Source: Massilia aurea
GTDB lineage: Bacteria > Pseudomonadota > Gammaproteobacteria > Burkholderiales > Burkholderiaceae_D
Direction of reading: 5' to 3'
DNA length: 64,000 nucleotides
NCBI RefSeq assembly: GCF_024753205.1
Contig: NZ_JANUGZ010000002.1
Span: 62,001-126,000, forward strand
Part shown: piece by piece, positions 37,164 to 46,095 of the stretch
Numbering within the stretch: the first letter of the stretch is position 1
Layout of the letters: every line of letters begins with the position of its first letter
The notes under the pieces: model-generated
Seen by the model: the letters and a program-made list of their open reading frames with translations, nothing else
Told to the model about the DNA's origin: nothing
Database searches by the model: none
Made by a program: the position numbers and the translations under genes

Positions 37164-39737
37164 ATGGAAGTATCTCGCGTACGGGCCCTGCGTGGCCCCA
37201 ATCTCTGGAGCCACCACACCTCGGTCGAGGCGATCGTGACGTGCACGCCTGAGGAAGAATCGATCGGCGAACTGCCCGGTTTCGAATCGCGCCTGCGCGT
37301 GCGCTTCCCGCAGATCGGCGGCCTGCAGCCGTTCGGCCACTATGAAACGATCCCGCTGGCCCACGTGCTCGAACTGGTCGCGCTGCACCTGCAGGCCGAA
37401 GCCGGCTGCCCGGTAACGTTCAGCCGCACCACCGCCACGCTGGAAACCGGCACCTACCAGGTGGTCGTCGAATACAGCGAAGAAGACGTCGGCCGCCAGG
37501 CCCTCGAACTGGCGCAGCAGCTGATCGAAGCCGCCCGCAACGACACCCCGTTCGACGTGCCCGCCGCGCTGGCGCAACTGCGCGCGACCGACGAAGACGT
37601 GCGCCTGGGCCCATCGACCGGGTCGATCGTGCAGGCCGCCGTGGCCCGCAATATCCCGTTCCGCCGCCTGACCGAAGGCAGCATGGTCATGTTCGGGTGG
37701 GGCAGCCGCGCGCGCCGCATCCAGGCCGCCGAGATCGACGCCACCGGCGCGATTGCCGAATCAATCGCGCAAGACAAGGAACTGACCAAGAAGCTGCTCG
37801 ACGCGGCCGGTGTGCCGGTGCCGCAGGGCCGTGGCGTCTCCGACCCTGATGACGCGTGGGCCGCCGCGATGGAAATCGGCCTGCCGGTCGTGATCAAGCC
37901 AAAGGACGGCAACCAGGGCAAGGGCGTGACGGTCAACGTCACCACCCGCGAACAACTGGACGCCGGCTTCAAGGCCGCCAGCGAATTCCGCGACGACATC
38001 CTGGTCGAACGCTACCTGCCGGGCCATGACTACCGCCTGCTGGTGGTGGGCGACAAGCTCGTTGCCGCCGCGCGCCGCGAACCGCCGCAGGTGGTGGGCG
38101 ACGGCGAGCGCAGCGTGCGCGAACTGGTCGAACAGGTCAATCTGGACCCGCGCCGCGGCGATGGCCACGGCACGTCGCTGACCAAGATCCGCTTCGACGA
38201 CATCGCCATCGGCACGCTGGCCCAGAACGGCTTGACGCCGGACTCGGTGCCGGCCATCGGCCAGCGCGTTGTCCTGCGCAATAACGCGAACCTGTCCACC
38301 GGCGGCTCGGCCACCGACGTCACCGACGACGTGCACCCCGAAGTCGCAGCGCGCGCCGTCGCTGCTGCCCACATGATCGGCCTGGATATCTGCGGCGTCG
38401 ACCTGGTCTGCGACAGCGTCCTCAAACCGATTGAAGACCAGAACGGCGGCATCGTCGAAGTCAACGCCGCACCGGGCCTGCGCATGCACCTGGCGCCATC
38501 GTTCGGCAAACCGCGCCCGATCGGCGAAGCCATCGTCGACACGCTGTTCAAGGACGGCGACGATGGCCGCATCCCGATCGTGGCCGTCACCGGCACGAAC
38601 GGCAAGACGACCACCGTGCGCCTGATCGCACACCTGCTCACCGCTTCCGGCCTGCGCACCGGCATGACCAACACCGACGGCGTCTACATCGAAGGCCGCC
38701 GCATCGAAAGCGGCGACTGCAGCGGCCCGCGCAGCGCGCGCAACGTGCTGCTGCACCCTGACGTCGACGCCGCCGTGTTCGAAACCGCGCGCGGCGGCCT
38801 GCTGCGCGAAGGCCTGGCCTACGACAAGTGCCAGGTCGCCGTGGTGACCAATATCGGCTCGGGCGACCACCTCGGCCTGAACTACATCACCACGCTCGAA
38901 GACCTGGCGGTGCTCAAGCGTGTGATCGTGCAGAACGTGGCCGTCGGCGGCATGGCGGTGCTCAACGCCGCCGATCCGACCGTGGCCGCGATGGCCGAAA
39001 GGACACGCGGCGACGTCACCTTCTTTGCGCAGGACGTGGGCAATCCGGTCATGGCGATGCACCGCGCCCAGGGCCGCCGTGTCGTCTTCGTCGAAGAAGG
39101 CTATCTGGTGGCAGCGCAGGAGTCGTTCGTCGAACGCATCGACCTGAAGGAAGTGCCGATCACGCGCGGTGGCGTGGTGGGCTTCCAGGTCGAAAACGTG
39201 ATGGCGTCGGTGGCCGCCGCGTGGGGCGTGGGGACATCGTGGGATGCGATCCGCCTGGGCCTGAAAACCTTTGTCGGCGAGAGCGACAATGCGCCGGGGC
39301 GCTTCAACGTGTTCGATTACAAGGGCGCGACCGTGATCGCCGACTACGGCCACAACCCGGATGCGATCGCTGCGCTTGTCAATGCGGTCGAGAGCATGCC
39401 TGCCAAGCGCCGCTCGGTGGTGATCAGCGGCGCCGGCGACCGGCGCGACCAGGACATCACGCAGCAGACCGAAATCCTGGGCGCGGCGTTCGACGACGTG
39501 CTGTTGTATCAGGACCAGTGCCAGCGTGGCCGCGCCGATGGCGAAGTCATCGCGCTGCTGCGCGCGGGGCTGAGCAACGCGACGCGCACGGGCCACGTCG
39601 AAGAAATCAATGGCGAGTTCGTGGCGATTGATCGGGCGCTCTCGCGCTTGGGCGATGGGGACTTGTGCCTGATCCTGATCGATCAGGTTGACGAAGCGCT
39701 GGCGCATATTACGGCGCGGGTCAAGGCAGCGAGCTGA
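37164..39737 (+). CDS. cphA: Cyanophycin synthetase CphA (two ATP sites)
   Basis: 857 aa. Non-ribosomal synthesis of multi-L-arginyl-poly-L-aspartate. After the N-terminal domain (about 1-160) comes the ATP-grasp domain (about 200-460; VVIKPKDGNQGKGV, VERYLPGHDYRLLVVG, IVEVNAAPGLRMH) that activates the aspartate chain. The Mur-ligase half has an intact P-loop VTGTNGKTTT (about 475-484), TDGVYIEGR, FETARGGLLREGLAYD and the C-terminal DYGHNPDAIAAL domain (from about 705) for the arginine step. AAAGGA lies upstream of the ATG. Paired with degenerate CphA'. No cyanophycinase or isoaspartyl dipeptidase is in the window. Confidence 0.96.
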   Translation: MEVSRVRALRGPNLWSHHTSVEAIVTCTPEEESIGELPGFESRLRVRFPQIGGLQPFGHYETIPLAHVLELVALHLQAEAGCPVTFSRTTATLETGTYQVVVEYSEEDVGRQALELAQQLIEAARNDTPFDVPAALAQLRATDEDVRLGPSTGSIVQAAVARNIPFRRLTEGSMVMFGWGSRARRIQAAEIDATGAIAESIAQDKELTKKLLDAAGVPVPQGRGVSDPDDAWAAAMEIGLPVVIKPKDGNQGKGVTVNVTTREQLDAGFKAASEFRDDILVERYLPGHDYRLLVVGDKLVAAARREPPQVVGDGERSVRELVEQVNLDPRRGDGHGTSLTKIRFDDIAIGTLAQNGLTPDSVPAIGQRVVLRNNANLSTGGSATDVTDDVHPEVAARAVAAAHMIGLDICGVDLVCDSVLKPIEDQNGGIVEVNAAPGLRMHLAPSFGKPRPIGEAIVDTLFKDGDDGRIPIVAVTGTNGKTTTVRLIAHLLTASGLRTGMTNTDGVYIEGRRIESGDCSGPRSARNVLLHPDVDAAVFETARGGLLREGLAYDKCQVAVVTNIGSGDHLGLNYITTLEDLAVLKRVIVQNVAVGGMAVLNAADPTVAAMAERTRGDVTFFAQDVGNPVMAMHRAQGRRVVFVEEGYLVAAQESFVERIDLKEVPITRGGVVGFQVENVMASVAAAWGVGTSWDAIRLGLKTFVGESDNAPGRFNVFDYKGATVIADYGHNPDAIAALVNAVESMPAKRRSVVISGAGDRRDQDITQQTEILGAAFDDVLLYQDQCQRGRADGEVIALLRAGLSNATRTGHVEEINGEFVAIDRALSRLGDGDLCLILIDQVDEALAHITARVKAAS

Positions 39738-39788
39738 GTATCGTTGCTGTGTTACCGGGGGCGGGCGACGACGCGGTATGCTGCGTCG

Positions 39789-40640
39789 ATGAATAGCCCG
39801 TCCCCGTCATCTCTCCCTGCCCTGCCCAGGGCCAGTGCCTGGCCGCTGCTGCGGGCATTGTTCAAGCAGCCCGCGCGGGTGTCAGCGGGATTGATCCAGG
39901 CCAGCTACCGGCTGGACCGGCTCGATATCGATCACGTGCGGCGCTACAGCAACGCATTCGGCTACCCACCCGGCGCAGTGCCGCTGACCTACCTCTACCT
40001 GCTAGCGCAGCGCGCGCAACTGGCCACAATGCTTGATCGGGCGATTCCGTTTCGGATTGTCGGGTTGATTCATGTCGCGAACTCACTGACCATGCATTGT
40101 GAGGTTCGGCTCGAAGCACCACTGACGCTGGTGACAACGCTGTCAATGCCGGAACCTCGGCCCAACGGCGCGGTCGAATGTCTGCTGGAAACGAATGCCA
40201 CGGACGGCGAACAGTTGGTGTTCACATGTACCAGTCGGTATCTGATCAAACGCGGACAACGAACCAGGCGCACAGCACCGTCGCCGATCGTCGCGCCCAT
40301 GGGCAAAGCCGACGAACAATGGGTCGTGCAAGCCGATGCGGGGCGACGCTATGCGGCGCTGTCGGGTGACTGGAACCCGATTCATCTGTGGGCATGGAGC
40401 GCGCGACTGATGGGAATGAAGCAGCCCATCATTCACGGCATGCACACCGTTGCCATGGCCTGCTCATTGCGCCAGCGGTCGACAGGCCAGGTGCCGGTGA
40501 CAATCGATTGTCATTTTCTTAGCACTGTTCCGCTCCGATCGATGGTCTCGCTGTCGCTGTCGGAGGCTAGCGACCCGGCGGCATTTGCTGTCATCTGCAG
40601 GCAGCGGGTCGCGGTAGAAGGAACCATGGGTTTTATCTAG
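39789..40640 (+). CDS. MaoC-like hot-dog (R-specific hydratase-type) protein
   Basis: 283 aa from the ATG at 39789; earlier TTG in the same frame is less likely. The C-terminal half has the MaoC/hydratase-2 signature YAALSGDWNPIHLWAWSARLMGMKQPIIHGMHTVAMA, with the Asp-His pair that hydrates enoyl-CoA. The N-terminal half (about 60-180) looks like a second, degenerate hot-dog unit. Such proteins act on enoyl-CoA or enoyl-ACP in lipid or polyhydroxyalkanoate metabolism; the substrate is open. It lies 51 bp after cphA on the same strand but seems functionally unrelated. Confidence 0.8.
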   Translation: MNSPSPSSLPALPRASAWPLLRALFKQPARVSAGLIQASYRLDRLDIDHVRRYSNAFGYPPGAVPLTYLYLLAQRAQLATMLDRAIPFRIVGLIHVANSLTMHCEVRLEAPLTLVTTLSMPEPRPNGAVECLLETNATDGEQLVFTCTSRYLIKRGQRTRRTAPSPIVAPMGKADEQWVVQADAGRRYAALSGDWNPIHLWAWSARLMGMKQPIIHGMHTVAMACSLRQRSTGQVPVTIDCHFLSTVPLRSMVSLSLSEASDPAAFAVICRQRVAVEGTMGFI

Positions 40641-40764
40641 CACTTGGCACATTTCCAGACCAGTGCCAGATGGCGCATCAGAACTCGACGCAATATCACG
40701 AGAAGGTGATAATTGACTCCGAAGTACAAGGGCCATCGGCTCAGAGTGCCATTCAGTTTGCGGA
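40641..40764. other. Intergenic segment after the MaoC-like gene
   Basis: No gene, terminator or promoter is recognisable before the palindromic repeat at 40765. GC content falls here and stays lower up to about 41700. Confidence 0.4.
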
Positions 40765-40858
40765 CTGTAGGGTGGGCGGCTATACCGCCCACGCGTTCAA
40801 ACTAAGCTGATTTCGCGGCGCACTAAGGTTCAACGAACGCGTGGATGGGGAATCCATC
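40765..40858. repeat. BIME-like palindromic repeat, copy 1
   Basis: Two palindromic arms: GTAGGGTGGGCGG..CCGCCCACGCGTTC (40765-40796) and an inverted, diverged arm with GAACGCGTGG..CCATC (40835-40858). The same arrangement recurs at 48331-48432, showing a dispersed intergenic REP/BIME-type element. Confidence 0.7.
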
Positions 40859-40977
40859 TAACAGTACGGTGCGTAACTGATCTGCACAGAAGACCATAAG
40901 TTGAATCAATGAAAACGAGTCAGCCACGGTCCACGCGCAGGCCAAGTACGTCGGTCCGCAAAAAATAGGAGATGCAA

Positions 40978-41493
40978 ATGGGAAGAACTCTGAACGAAGT
41001 CATCGACAAACTGCCACCGGATCGGCAAGCCCGCATTGCTTCACTTGCCGAGAAGAAAATGGATGAGATGATTGCCCATGCCACAACGCTGACCGACTTT
41101 CGCAAAGCTGTTGGCAAGACCCAGGTGGAAGTGGCGAAAGAACTGGGAATAAAACAAAACGCTGTATCACAACTTGAACAACGTTCCGATACCTACGTCT
41201 CAACCTTGCGTCGTTTCTTGCAATCTCTCGGTTTGACGTTGGAGCTTTCCGTCGTTTCTAAAAATGGTACGCGGATTAACCTTCCGAACTTCCATCCATG
41301 GGAAGAGGCAGATCCGGATGTATCTGCTGCAAGGCCGGATAACGTTGCTATGGCATCTCCCGTGATGTCTGGGGATTCAACCATCAAACAGCCTCGTAAA
41401 GCGTCTACTGAAAAACAGACACGCTCAATATCGAAACTGCCGTCATCTGACCAAAAAGCTCCCACGCTCAAGAAACAGCGCGCGCGGATTTGA
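40978..41493 (+). CDS. XRE-family helix-turn-helix regulator (HigA-like, orphan) with basic tail
   Basis: 171 aa from the ATG at 40978, spaced 7 nt from AGGAG; the ATG at 40972 is too close to it. The N-terminal part (TLNEVIDKLPPDRQARIASLAEKK) and the helix-turn-helix (DFRKAVGKTQVEVAKELGIKQNAVSQLEQRSD, YVSTLRRFLQSLG) match single-domain XRE antitoxins of HigA type. No toxin reading frame lies in the 330 bp upstream or 290 bp downstream. Residues about 105-171 form a polar, Lys/Ser-rich extension ending KKQRARI, unusual for the family. Codon use is visibly less GC-rich than in neighbours, suggesting acquisition by transfer. A regulator of unknown target is as likely as an antitoxin. Confidence 0.78.
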   Translation: MGRTLNEVIDKLPPDRQARIASLAEKKMDEMIAHATTLTDFRKAVGKTQVEVAKELGIKQNAVSQLEQRSDTYVSTLRRFLQSLGLTLELSVVSKNGTRINLPNFHPWEEADPDVSAARPDNVAMASPVMSGDSTIKQPRKASTEKQTRSISKLPSSDQKAPTLKKQRARI

Positions 41494-41791
41494 GCGCTCT
41501 GTCCTTCCCATGACAAGTAGTGCAAAATCACTCGGATGCAATAAGCAGTGCGTCATATTGAATCCTTCGATTCAATCGATGATGACCAAGTCAAGACGCG
41601 TAGACAGACCAGCGCCCGCTCTAGCTGCTGATTAGACGTGATGCTCCCCGTTCTTTGACGGAGCAGCAACCCTTAGCACATGCGAGAAGGCTTAGCACAT
41701 GCGTTGCAGTCCTTGCCGCGCGCGCAACATCAATCGCGGTAAAATACGCAGCTCTGGCCAGCCTCTGCCTCGCCGTACCCAATCCGAAGAA
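41494..41791. promoter_or_regulatory. Region upstream of mutS with hairpin, direct repeat and -10 element
   Basis: About 300 bp without a gene. ATTGAATC/GATTCAAT forms an 8-bp stem (41557-41564 with 41569-41576, loop CTTC). The 13-mer CTTAGCACATGCG is directly repeated at 41672-41684 and 41691-41703, start to start 19 bp. GCGGTAAAATA at 41737-41747 contains a likely -10 (TAAAAT) for mutS; the same 11-mer precedes the gamma carbonic anhydrase gene. Confidence 0.5.
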
Positions 41792-44461
41792 ATGACCACC
41801 GTTCCCACTGAAATCAACGCCGCAGCCGTCAAGAACAGCGCGACCGACAAGCACACCCCGATGATGCAGCAATACCTGCGCATCAAGGCCGACTACCCCG
41901 ACATGCTGGTGTTCTACCGCATGGGCGACTTCTACGAACTGTTCTTCGACGACGCCGAAAAAGCCTCGCGCGTGCTGGGCATCACGCTGACCGCGCGCGG
42001 CAAGTCCGAGGGCAATCCGATCAAGATGGCGGGTGTGCCGTTCCACTCGCTCGATGGCTATCTGGCCAAGCTGGTGAAACTGGGCGAATCATGCGCGATC
42101 TGCGAGCAGATTGGCGACCCTGCGCTGTCCAAAGGCCCGGTCGAACGCAAGGTCATGCGCGTGGTCACGCCCGGTACGTTGACCGATTCCGACCTGCTAC
42201 CCGAAAAAGCCGAGCGTCCGCTCCTGGCCCTGTGCCTGCAAACACAGCGCAAGACCGTCACTGCGGGTCTGGCCTGGCTGTCGCTGGCCAGCGGCAATCT
42301 GCGCCTGATGGAATTTTCAGGTGACGCGCGCTCCATCGAAGCGCGTCTGGCGCATGAACTCGAGCGCATCGCGCCGGCCGAAATCCTGCGCGCCGATTGC
42401 GGCGACATGTTCGACGACGGCGCATCCACCGTGCACACCCAGCGCGTGCCGGAATGGCACTTCGACGTGGTCAAGGGCCACGGCGCGCTGCTCGAACAAC
42501 TGAAGGTTGCCACGCTCACCGGCTTTGGCGCCGATGGCCTGGGCGCCGCGTTCGGCGCGGCCGGCGCGCTGCTGCGCTATGCCCAGTCCACGCAAGGCCG
42601 CGGGCTGCAGCATGTGCGCGGCCTGGCGTGCGAAAACGAGAACGAATACATCGGCCTCGACGCCGCCACGCGCCGCAATCTGGAGCTGACCGAAACCATT
42701 CGCGGGCAAGAGTCGCCGACCTTGTTTTCGCTGCTCGACGGCTGCCGCACGGCGATGGGTTCACGCATGCTGCGCCACTGGCTGCACCACGCGCGCCGCG
42801 ACCAGTCGATCGCGCGCAGCCGTCACCAGTCGATCGCTGCGCTGCTGCAGGCGGACGCCATCGACAATCTGTCGCCGACGCTGGCGCAGGTGCCGGACAT
42901 CGAGCGCATCACCACGCGTGTGGCCCTGCTCAGTGCGCGGCCGCGCGACCTGGCGAGCCTGCGCGATGGACTCAAGGCCTTGCCGATGCTGCGCGAGCTG
43001 GTGGCGCGCTGCTTCGTGCCGGGCGATACGTCGCTGCTGCGCGAGCTGCATGACGACCTGGCCACGCCCGCCGACTGCCTCGACCTGCTCGTGCGCGCCG
43101 TGCTCGAAGAGCCGAGCGCGATGATCCGCGATGGCGGCGTGTTCGCGCGCGGCTACGACGCCGAACTCGATGAGCTGCAGGCGCTGTCCGAAAATGCCGG
43201 CCAGTTCCTCGTCGATCTCGAAACACGCGAGCGCGCCCGCACCGGCATCGCCAACCTGCGCGTCGAGTACAACCGCGTGCACGGCTTCTACATCGAAGTC
43301 ACCAACGGTCAGGCGACCAAGGTGCCGGACGATTACCGCCGCCGCCAGACGCTGAAGAACTGCGAACGCTACATCACGCCCGAACTCAAGGCCTACGAAG
43401 ACAAGGCGCTGTCGGCGCAAGACCGCGCGCTGGCGCGCGAGAAAATCCTGTACGACGACTTGCTGGCCCAGCTCGCGCCGCACATCGGCGTCCTGCAGAC
43501 GATCGCGCGCGCGATTGCGCAGGTCGACGTGCTGGTGGCGCTGGCCAGCCACGCGCTGCGCCACGGCTGGTGCGCGCCGCAGCTGGTCGATGCGCCCTGC
43601 CTGAACATCGTCGAAGGCCGCCATCCGGTAGTAGAGAATCAGATCGAGCGCTTCATCGCCAACGATTGCCGCTTCTCCAACGAGCGCCGCCTGCTCCTGA
43701 TCACCGGTCCGAACATGGGCGGTAAGTCGACCTTCATGCGCCAGGTGGCGCTGATCACGCTGCTGGCCTATGTCGGCAGTTATGTGCCGGCCGCTGAAGC
43801 GACGCTGGGCCCGATCGACCGCATCTTCACGCGCATCGGCGCCAGCGACGACCTGGCCAACGGGCGCTCGACCTTCATGGTCGAGATGACTGAATCGGCC
43901 GCGATTCTCAACGGCGCCACCGAGCATTCGCTGGTGCTGATGGATGAAGTCGGGCGCGGCACGTCGACCTTCGATGGCCTGGCGCTGGCGTGGGCCATCG
44001 CGCGCCACCTGATCGACACGAGCCGCAGCTTCACGCTGTTCGCGACGCATTATTTCGAGCTGACCCAGTTGCCGGAGTCGTACCCGAGCGCGTACAACGT
44101 GCACCTGTCGGCGGTTGAGCATAAGGACAGCATCGTGTTCCTGCACGCGGTGCAGGATGGCCCGGCGTCGCAAAGCTACGGCTTGCAGGTGGCGCAACTG
44201 GCCGGCGTGCCGCAGCCGGTGATCAAGGCCGCGCGCAAGCACCTGGCGCGCCTGGAAGCGCAGGCCGCAGGTGGTACGCCGCAGCGCGACCTGTTCGCCG
44301 CGCCCCTGCCCGAGCACGATCTCGACGACACCCCGGCGCCAGTCGTGGCCGAGGTCCAGGATGACGGCTTGCGCGATGCACTGGACGCCATCGATCCGGA
44401 CGCGTTGACGCCGCGCGAAGCGCTCGAGCGGCTGTACGAGCTGAAACGGCTGGCTGCCTGA
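41792..44461 (+). CDS. mutS: DNA mismatch repair protein MutS
   Basis: 889 aa from the ATG at 41792 ([11 protein letters not shown]); the upstream 31 codons are non-coding leader. The mismatch-wedge motif GDFYELF (Phe-x-Glu, about 47-51) is in domain I, and the ATPase has Walker [14 protein letters not shown] (about 639), [18 protein letters not shown] and FATHYFELT. The C-terminal tail with [16 protein letters not shown] matches the tetramer segment. It recognises mispairs and recruits MutL. The stop overlaps the next start as TGATG. Confidence 0.97.
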   Translation: MTTVPTEINAAAVKNSATDKHTPMMQQYLRIKADYPDMLVFYRMGDFYELFFDDAEKASRVLGITLTARGKSEGNPIKMAGVPFHSLDGYLAKLVKLGESCAICEQIGDPALSKGPVERKVMRVVTPGTLTDSDLLPEKAERPLLALCLQTQRKTVTAGLAWLSLASGNLRLMEFSGDARSIEARLAHELERIAPAEILRADCGDMFDDGASTVHTQRVPEWHFDVVKGHGALLEQLKVATLTGFGADGLGAAFGAAGALLRYAQSTQGRGLQHVRGLACENENEYIGLDAATRRNLELTETIRGQESPTLFSLLDGCRTAMGSRMLRHWLHHARRDQSIARSRHQSIAALLQADAIDNLSPTLAQVPDIERITTRVALLSARPRDLASLRDGLKALPMLRELVARCFVPGDTSLLRELHDDLATPADCLDLLVRAVLEEPSAMIRDGGVFARGYDAELDELQALSENAGQFLVDLETRERARTGIANLRVEYNRVHGFYIEVTNGQATKVPDDYRRRQTLKNCERYITPELKAYEDKALSAQDRALAREKILYDDLLAQLAPHIGVLQTIARAIAQVDVLVALASHALRHGWCAPQLVDAPCLNIVEGRHPVVENQIERFIANDCRFSNERRLLLITGPNMGGKSTFMRQVALITLLAYVGSYVPAAEATLGPIDRIFTRIGASDDLANGRSTFMVEMTESAAILNGATEHSLVLMDEVGRGTSTFDGLALAWAIARHLIDTSRSFTLFATHYFELTQLPESYPSAYNVHLSAVEHKDSIVFLHAVQDGPASQSYGLQVAQLAGVPQPVIKAARKHLARLEAQAAGGTPQRDLFAAPLPEHDLDDTPAPVVAEVQDDGLRDALDAIDPDALTPREALERLYELKRLAA

Positions 44462-45426
44462 TGTCGATCCCGCGTCCGGTCATTGCCTGCGCCGCACTGC
44501 TGGCCACTGCGCTTGCTTGCGCGCCGCTGGTCGGCCATGCAAAGGACAAGGACAAGGAAGCGCGCCCCACGCACCGCTTCGCCGTGGTCGGCAACGACGC
44601 GCGCGCCGACAGTGACGCGCGCCTGAAGCAGGCGCTGGCCGATTCGTCCGAAAAATCGGTGTCGTTCGTGGTCCTCACGGGCATCAAGGGCGAGAACGAA
44701 AGCTGCGGCGACAAGCTGTACCTGCAGCGGCGCGACCTGTTCGAGCACGCGAAGCGGCCCGTGATCGTGTCGCTGTCCGGCAGCGACTGGACCGGCTGCC
44801 GCAACTCGGCCAAGCGCACCAATGCGATCGAACGCCTGAACCGCTTGCGCGAACTGCTCTACGGCGAGCCCGAATCGCTTGGCGCAACCAAGATCCACCT
44901 GACGCAGCTCTCAGCCAGTCCGCGTTTTCGCAGCTATGCCGAAAACGCACACTGGAAGGTGGACAAGGTGCTGTACGCCACCATCAATCTGCCAGCTGCG
45001 AATAACCATTTCCTGCCGGCGGCGGGCCGCAACAGCGAATACGAAGACCGCGCGGTGGCCAACCGCTTCTGGCTGAACCGCCTGTTCGCGATGGCGCGCA
45101 GCGACAAGGCACAGGCGCTGGTGCTGTTCTCGGAAGGCGCCGTGCGCCCGTTCCATCTCGATCAGCCGGCGGGCCTGCGCGGCTTGCTGCGGCGTGCGCC
45201 GGTCGAGCGCGACGGATTCGAGGCGGCGCGGCGTCAGATTCAGGCGCAGGCCGTCAAGTTCGATGGGAAGGTGCTGCTGGTCGACAGTGACGCGCCGGGT
45301 GGCCACAAGCCGCAGATCGCATGGAAAGGCAATCTGGGACAGCTGTCAGTGGGAACCAGGGCGGTCGAGGTGAATGTAATGCTGGGGAAAGATGCGGCGT
45401 TCACGGTGGTGGACGCGAAGCAGTAG
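44461..45426 (+). CDS. Periplasmic protein resembling a degenerate metallophosphoesterase
   Basis: 321 aa. A signal peptide (hydrophobic 8-22, cleavage near GHA-KD) predicts export. The order of blocks RFAVVGNDARADSD, SFVVLTGIKGENESCGDKLYLQRRDLF, PVIVSLSGSDWTGCRN and RLNRLRELLYGEPESLG parallels secreted calcineurin-like phosphoesterases, whose matching blocks read GD-x-K and GDNEW-x-DC. Here the metal-binding Asp, Asn and Glu are replaced, so it is probably catalytically dead. The start overlaps the mutS stop (TGATG), implying coupling to mutS, and a strong hairpin follows. Function unknown; the relationship to phosphoesterases is my reading by eye. Confidence 0.7.
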   Translation: MSIPRPVIACAALLATALACAPLVGHAKDKDKEARPTHRFAVVGNDARADSDARLKQALADSSEKSVSFVVLTGIKGENESCGDKLYLQRRDLFEHAKRPVIVSLSGSDWTGCRNSAKRTNAIERLNRLRELLYGEPESLGATKIHLTQLSASPRFRSYAENAHWKVDKVLYATINLPAANNHFLPAAGRNSEYEDRAVANRFWLNRLFAMARSDKAQALVLFSEGAVRPFHLDQPAGLRGLLRRAPVERDGFEAARRQIQAQAVKFDGKVLLVDSDAPGGHKPQIAWKGNLGQLSVGTRAVEVNVMLGKDAAFTVVDAKQ

Positions 45427-45443
45427 AACAGGAGCTCAATACA

Positions 45444-45474
45444 GCGCGGCCACCGCGTGATGCGGTGGCCGCGC
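45444..45474. terminator. Strong hairpin between convergent genes
   Basis: A perfect 13-bp stem GCGCGGCCACCGC with its complement (45444-45456 and 45462-45474), loop GTGAT, lies between the mutS-linked gene and slyD. It has no T-run but its position and stability suggest a bidirectional terminator. Confidence 0.65.
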
Positions 45475-45484
45475 ACCAACCGGA

Positions 45485-46018
45485 TTACTGCAGCGGCTGG
45501 GTACGGAAGTGATCGCCATCATCGCTGTCATCGATCTCGTGATGATGACCGCCAGCGCCGTGCACGTGACCGTGCTGGATTTCTTCGGCGGTTGCAGCGC
45601 GCACGTCGACAACGGACAGGTCGAAACGCAGTGCCATGCCGGCCAGTGGATGGTTGCCATCCAGCACGACCTTGTCGTCAGCGATTTCGGTCACGGTGAA
45701 AATCACCGGCTCGTCGTCGCCGTTTTCGGCCACGCCTTCGAACTGCATGCCGACTTCGATCGGTTCCGGCAGGCGCGAACGCTCTTCAACCTTGACCAGC
45801 TCTGGCTCGTAGTCGCCGAACGCGTCGTCTGGTTCCACCTGGATCGTCGAGGCGTAGCCGGTTTCTTTGCCGTCCAGCTCTTCTTCGATCTTCGGCAGGG
45901 TATTCTCGTAGCCGCCGTGCAGGTACACCATCGGCTGGGAGCCCTCCTCGATCAGATTGTTCTGGGCATCCGACAGTTTGTAATTAACCGTCACGACTGT
46001 GTCTTTAGCAATCTTCAT
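45485..46018 (-). CDS. slyD: FKBP-type peptidyl-prolyl isomerase SlyD
   Basis: 177 aa from the ATG at 46018, which has AAGGA 7 nt upstream; the ATG five codons earlier lacks one. The FKBP domain is split by an insert-in-flap chaperone domain as in SlyD (YLHGGYENTLPKIEEELDGKE, VEPDDAFGDYEPELV, DGNHPLAGMALRFDLSVVDVR). The C-terminus is His-rich (HGHVHGAGGHHH) for binding nickel or other metals. It is a cytosolic folding helper and metallochaperone. Transcribed divergently from roxA. Confidence 0.95.
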   Translation of the reverse strand: MKIAKDTVVTVNYKLSDAQNNLIEEGSQPMVYLHGGYENTLPKIEEELDGKETGYASTIQVEPDDAFGDYEPELVKVEERSRLPEPIEVGMQFEGVAENGDDEPVIFTVTEIADDKVVLDGNHPLAGMALRFDLSVVDVRAATAEEIQHGHVHGAGGHHHEIDDSDDGDHFRTQPLQ

Positions 46019-46084
46019 CGTCCATCCTTTCATTGTGAGCTGCGGATTATACTCTCGATGGGTCTAGGCCCCGCTTCGGCTGGT

Positions 46085-46095
46085 TATAATGTCGC
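46085..46095 (+). promoter_or_regulatory. TATAAT element directly before roxA (leaderless transcript candidate)
   Basis: A perfect TATAAT (46085-46090) ends only 5 nt before the ATG at 46096, so transcription would start at or within a few bases of the initiation codon. No Shine-Dalgarno sequence precedes the ATG and the -35 is weak. Confidence 0.5.

Noticed and set aside
34839-37577. A 912-codon open frame antisense to cphA'
   Set aside because: Spans two genes and the gap between them, with no motif and typical antisense composition.
40908-40967. 19-codon frame just before the HigA-like gene, considered as a toxin remnant
   Set aside because: Too short, no similarity to HigB/RelE ends, and no ribosome binding site.
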